Assembly (NCBI GenBank): GCA_910588825.1
Contig: CAJURF010000076.1
Coordinates: 1 to 17,258, forward strand
Length of the DNA stretch: 17,258 bases
Source: an uncultured Lachnospiraceae bacterium
GTDB lineage: Bacteria; Bacillota; Clostridia; Lachnospirales; Lachnospiraceae
Direction of reading: 5' to 3'
Each line of letters opens with the position of its first letter. Position 1 is the first letter of the stretch. The notes below the pieces were generated by a model, which did not search any database, was not told the DNA's origin, and saw nothing but the letters and a program-made list of their open reading frames with translations. Both the position numbers and the translations under genes were made by a program. Of this stretch, positions 15,132 through 17,258 are shown piece after piece.

Positions 15132-15608
15132 ATGGACAATACAACTGTTATTTATCATGGAAGCAAACAGATTGTTGAATTTCCAGAAATAAGGTTAGCG
15201 CGCTATCACAAAGATTTCTATTTTGGATTCTACTGTACAAAACTGCTGAGCCAGGCAGAGCGCTTGGCAGTGCGGTATACGGGTGAAGGGACTGTTACTG
15301 AGTACTTGTATACGCCGGATGAAAACCTAAAAGTGTTGAAGTTTGACGAAATGACAGAAGGATGGCTGGATTTTATAGTGTCGTGCAGGGGTGGGAATGC
15401 CCATGATTATGATATTGTGGAGGGACCTATGGCAAACGACAGGATTTTCAATTATATTCAGAATTTCACAGATGGGAAAATTTCCCGGGCGGCTTTCTGG
15501 GAGCTGGCAAAATTCAACAAGCCCACACATCAGATCAGTTTTCATACAGTGCGGGCATTGACAACTTTGAGATTCGGGAAAGGGTATGGGGTGAGAGATG
15601 AGGGATGA
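15132..15608 (+). CDS. DUF3990 protein, ADP-ribosyltransferase-like candidate toxin
   Basis: The 158-residue protein matches DUF3990. It opens with VIYHGSKQIVEFPEIR and has DFYFGFYCTKLLSQAERLA (28-46), the strongly conserved YDIVEGPMANDRIF (93-106) and the terminal THQISFHTVRALTTLRF. From memory of the family, the YHG strand (His9), the GFY-C-T strand (Tyr34) and a later acidic or polar residue resemble the H-Y-E arrangement of diphtheria-toxin-type ADP-ribosyltransferases. That fold link is knowledge-based and unproven here. AAAGGAT precedes the ATG. The next gene, a DUF3791-like protein, overlaps its end by 11 bases, so the pair is translationally coupled. DUF3990 genes are often found beside DUF3791 genes in Firmicutes, an arrangement that suggests a toxin-antitoxin or anti-phage module. 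Activity and target are unknown. Confidence 0.82.
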   Translation: MDNTTVIYHGSKQIVEFPEIRLARYHKDFYFGFYCTKLLSQAERLAVRYTGEGTVTEYLYTPDENLKVLKFDEMTEGWLDFIVSCRGGNAHDYDIVEGPMANDRIFNYIQNFTDGKISRAAFWELAKFNKPTHQISFHTVRALTTLRFGKGYGVRDEG

Positions 15609-16032
15609 CAGCGCATTATTTTTTGCCTGCAGTCTGATCGAATACATTGGCCGGATACAAAAGAGAAAACGCGGGGAGATAGTCGATGCACTTGGGGACG
15701 GCACCCTGCGCAGGATTTATAAATATGCAGATGTGCTGCATTGCGAGCCTATTATGAAGACGGCTGATGAATATATCCGGATGCAGAACATCACAGAGGG
15801 AGACTTTGACAATGTGGGAGCCTGTAAATATAATGTGCCGGATTACTGGACCATTGGTGAAGTCTACAAGCGGCTGATTGAAGATGTGCAGGAGGGCGAT
15901 GTAGTATATACGCTAAAAGAAGTTTATGGTTCGTGGATCAGCGATGCCATTTCCAATTACAATACGGATTTTTTCTATCAGTCTAGGGAATATATCCGCG
16001 AATGTTACAGGGAGGGAGTTGTTTTGGATTAA
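15598..16032 (+). CDS. DUF3791-like protein coupled to DUF3990
   Basis: A 144-residue protein. Its first 55 residues (LFFACSLIEYIGRIQKRKRG ... RRIYKYADVLHCEPIMKTADEYI) fit the DUF3791 pattern of a helical domain ending in a YxxLHxxxxxxxxDEYI-like segment. The remaining 85 residues (DFDNVGACKYNVPDYWTIGE, VYKRLIEDVQ, YGSWISDAISNYNTDFFYQS) look like a second compact domain that I recognise only as a recurring extension in such loci. There is no signal peptide or membrane segment. The ATG lies inside the DUF3990 gene, whose stop overlaps it, indicating coordinated translation in the toxin-first order. An antitoxin or partner role is inferred from coupling. It could instead be a second component of a three-part system. 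Confidence 0.68.
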   Translation: MRDDSALFFACSLIEYIGRIQKRKRGEIVDALGDGTLRRIYKYADVLHCEPIMKTADEYIRMQNITEGDFDNVGACKYNVPDYWTIGEVYKRLIEDVQEGDVVYTLKEVYGSWISDAISNYNTDFFYQSREYIRECYREGVVLD

Positions 16033-16104
16033 AGTGCTCACTCATCCTTAATCGCGGATAATATACTTGTTGAAAACAAGAATGATATAGAGGAGGCTTA
16101 GGTA

Positions 16105-16407
16105 ATGTCAACTTTAGAAAAAACTATTGGTTTGCTCCGGGAAATGCCGGAACAATCGCTGGAATTTTTATATGATTTCATCCGTTCGATATGGATTCAT
16201 CAAAACGGCGAAACAGAGCATCTGGAAAATTCCGTTGATACTTCTGAAAGTATGGAAGGATTCCGTGTATTACAATCTTTTGCAGGTACATTGCCCGCTG
16301 ATTTTGAGGATTGCCTGCAGGATTCGTCCGTAACTGCCCCAGCATTTGGACAGTTTTTACAATCTTTGCGTAAAAGACACCGTAAACAATCACGTCGGCC
16401 AGGATAA
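16105..16407 (+). pseudogene. Antitoxin-like small protein with lost 3' end
   Basis: GAGGAGG lies ten bases before the ATG. The first 68 residues (MSTLEKTIGLLREMPEQSLE, FLYDFIRSIW, then a linker and SMEGFRVLQSFAGTLPADFE) resemble a class of small Firmicutes antitoxin-like proteins. Those usually finish with an acidic/basic helix of the form DYKKELAEAREEKY. Here that ending is absent. After about 16308 the ORF reads through sequence that encodes, on the opposite strand, pieces of an FtsX-type permease and an ABC ATPase, giving a basic junk tail (RKRHRKQSRRPG). No toxin gene follows. I regard it as truncated by a deletion that also removed any partner. The family assignment is from general resemblance only. 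Confidence 0.6.
16325..16393 (-). pseudogene. FtsX/MacB-type permease fragment
   Basis: The minus strand encodes VIVYGVFYAKIVKTVQML followed by GQLRT, matching the membrane-exit segment before the GQLRTIGMT motif of FtsX-like ABC permeases. Only 23 residues survive. It is fused in frame behind the ATPase fragment and abuts the truncated antitoxin-like gene. Short, so the assignment rests on this one motif plus the adjacent ATPase remnant. Confidence 0.55.
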
Positions 16408-16510
16408 TCGCCGGTTTGGTAATCAGGGCACGGGCGATGGCCACACGCTGCTGCTGTCCTCCAGAGAGGCTGCCGGGCATATTTTTCAACTTATCCTCCA
16501 GAGCCAGCCT
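16394..16510 (-). pseudogene. ABC-transporter ATPase fragment (MacB/LolD type)
   Basis: About 39 residues on the minus strand cover LEDKLKNMPGSLSGGQQQRV, then AIARALITKPAIILAD. This is the signature motif through the start of Walker B, ending exactly where EPTGNLD should follow. Walker A and everything after Walker B are missing. It is joined upstream to response-regulator sequence and downstream to permease sequence, so it is a relic. The LSGGQ and ILAD residues make the family call secure. Confidence 0.85.
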
Positions 16511-16707
16511 CCCATCCATTGATAGCCAATTCCATAAATCGTTTTAATATAAGTATCGCCGTCTGACTCAATCTTGCCCCGGACACGGCTGACCAAGGTG
16601 GTCAGGGTGTGTTCATCCACAAAGTTGCCCTCTGCATCCCACAGCTTTTCCAAGAGCTTCTGCCTTGTCAAAATGTGTTTTGGATTTTTGTAGAACAGAT
16701 ACAGCAT
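16511..16707 (-). pseudogene. OmpR-family response regulator, C-terminal fragment
   Basis: The minus strand encodes the winged-helix DNA-binding half of an OmpR/PhoB-type regulator. It reads LYLFYKNPKHILTRQKLLEK, LWDAEGNFVDEHTLTTLVSR, VRGKIESDGDTYIKTIYGIG and ends YQWMGG. The receiver domain and start are absent. It is fused to the end of the FMN-binding gene in a different frame and then runs into ABC ATPase sequence. In many clostridia such a regulator, a histidine kinase and a MacB-type ABC exporter form one locus; here the kinase is absent and the rest are stubs. Confidence 0.88.
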
Positions 16708-17089
16708 TTTCAACAGCTTTCTTTATGACAGTGCTTGAATTTGTTGCCCCTGATACTGCGTCAACGTCTATTTTCTGTTCTTCAATGATTCTGTCAACAA
16801 CAACTTCTGCGGGGCTTCCACGCCCGTTTTTATGCTCCAGAATATCAATGTTTGTAATTACACCATTTTGGACCGTTACTTCTACCTTGGCGTAAACAAA
16901 ATCCACGTCATATTCTCCCACATAAACTCCGTCGGGAACCTCAGTAATATCTAAGCTGCCAAACGTTGTTTCTTTTACTGCCCTTTTATAATCTGCCACA
17001 CTTTTCAGATAAACCGCCGTAAAAATCAAAACAATAAGGAAAAGAAGAATTGCTGTAAACGATAGGATTCTCTTTAGGGATAATTTCAT
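16613..17089 (-). CDS. Membrane-anchored FMN-binding domain protein, frameshifted tail
   Basis: I start at ATG 17089, eight bases after GAGAGG; an upstream in-frame GTG (17098) is too close to that site. The 158-residue product has an N-terminal membrane helix (about 7-28), an extracytoplasmic FMN_bind domain from GVYVGEYDVDFVYAKVEVTV, and the motif DAVSGATNSSTVIKKAVENA. The Thr of SGAT is the usual site for covalent FMN attachment by ApbE. The natural protein would end about here. Instead a deletion junction near 16703 joins it out of frame to response-regulator DNA, adding roughly 28 unrelated residues ending at 16613. The flavin domain itself seems complete, so it may still be functional. 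The start overlaps the stop of the TetR-type gene (ATGA), so the two are co-transcribed. Confidence 0.82.
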   Translation of the reverse strand: MKLSLKRILSFTAILLFLIVLIFTAVYLKSVADYKRAVKETTFGSLDITEVPDGVYVGEYDVDFVYAKVEVTVQNGVITNIDILEHKNGRGSPAEVVVDRIIEEQKIDVDAVSGATNSSTVIKKAVENAVSVLQKSKTHFDKAEALGKAVGCRGQLCG

Positions 17090-17256
17090 TTCAGACACCT
17101 CTCAATCGAATGATAAACAAGGGAAAAGCCATATTCCAGGAACTCATTTTTAGATAATCCCATTGACTTTTTAATGTATTCTTCTTTGTTTGTGGCAAGC
17201 TGAATGATTCCGGAAAGCATACCCCAAAAATTAAATATGGCAGGCATAATTTCCAA
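17086..17256 (-). CDS. C-terminus of a TetR-type regulator (runs off window)
   Basis: A minus-strand open frame enters from the window's right edge and ends at TGA 17088-17086, sharing ATGA with the FMN-binding gene. The 56 visible residues include MPAIFNFWGMLSGIIQLATN, KEEYIKKSMGLSKNEFLEYG and FSLVYHSIERCLK. The pattern fits the ligand-domain end of TetR/AcrR regulators, in particular the WGxLxGIIxLAxNKEEYI and FLEYGFxLxxxSI parts. The helix-turn-helix lies outside the window, so the family call is provisional. It is probably the first gene of the operon with the FMN-binding protein. Confidence 0.62.
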   Translation of the reverse strand: MEIMPAIFNFWGMLSGIIQLATNKEEYIKKSMGLSKNEFLEYGFSLVYHSIERCLK

Positions 17257-17258
17257 AT

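Noticed and set aside
16066..16080. CTTGTT-GAA-AACAAG hairpin before the antitoxin-like gene
   Set aside because: Six AT-rich pairs with a three-base loop are too weak to claim a function.
1..17258. CRISPR array, rRNA, tRNA, prophage or integrase genes
   Set aside because: I saw no regularly spaced repeats, tRNA-like or rRNA-like sequence, and no phage or integrase proteins in any frame.

Overview
The window looks like chromosomal DNA from a gut-type Lachnospiraceae/Clostridia. The grounds are mid-range GC, strong GGAGG ribosome-binding sites, lipoprotein sugar-binding proteins with short KKK signal peptides, and several AraC regulators. I assign no species.

Layout. (1) 7-183 is a small palindromic MITE-like element with a TA duplication, sitting just upstream of an AraC-type regulator (199-1065). 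(2) 1251-4755 is a sugar-type ABC importer operon: lipoprotein binding protein, double-domain ATPase, permease. It runs straight into a broken uroporphyrinogen-decarboxylase-like (UroD-like) gene. (3) 5721-6169 is a small graveyard: an inverted AraC fragment joined to the tail of a third sugar-binding protein. (4) 6253-8036 holds an AraC regulator (minus), a Uma2/DUF820 protein and a 63-aa unknown protein (both plus). (5) 8123-9178 is a LacI-type regulator (minus), divergent from a second importer operon (9616-14904): binding protein, ATPase (broken), permease, UroD-like protein (intact) and a zinc alcohol dehydrogenase (broken). (6) 15132-16032 is a DUF3990-DUF3791-like pair that may be toxin-antitoxin-like. 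(7) 16105-17258 is a truncated antitoxin-like gene facing, on the minus strand, a collapsed cluster: the end of a TetR regulator, an FMN-binding protein, then fragments of a response regulator, an ABC ATPase and an FtsX-like permease.

Two themes stand out. First, two independently regulated operons each pair an RbsABC-type importer with a UroD-superfamily protein, and the second adds an MDR dehydrogenase. This suggests an uncharacterised catabolic module for an imported sugar-, polyol- or methyl-containing compound. Second, about ten junctions join pieces of genes with the middle missing. The scars retain recognisable N- and C-termini, and several look microhomology-mediated. Either this stretch has decayed through many small deletions, or the assembly is faulty. 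The second importer has no working ATPase of its own and could function only by borrowing one, for example the intact ATPase of the first operon.
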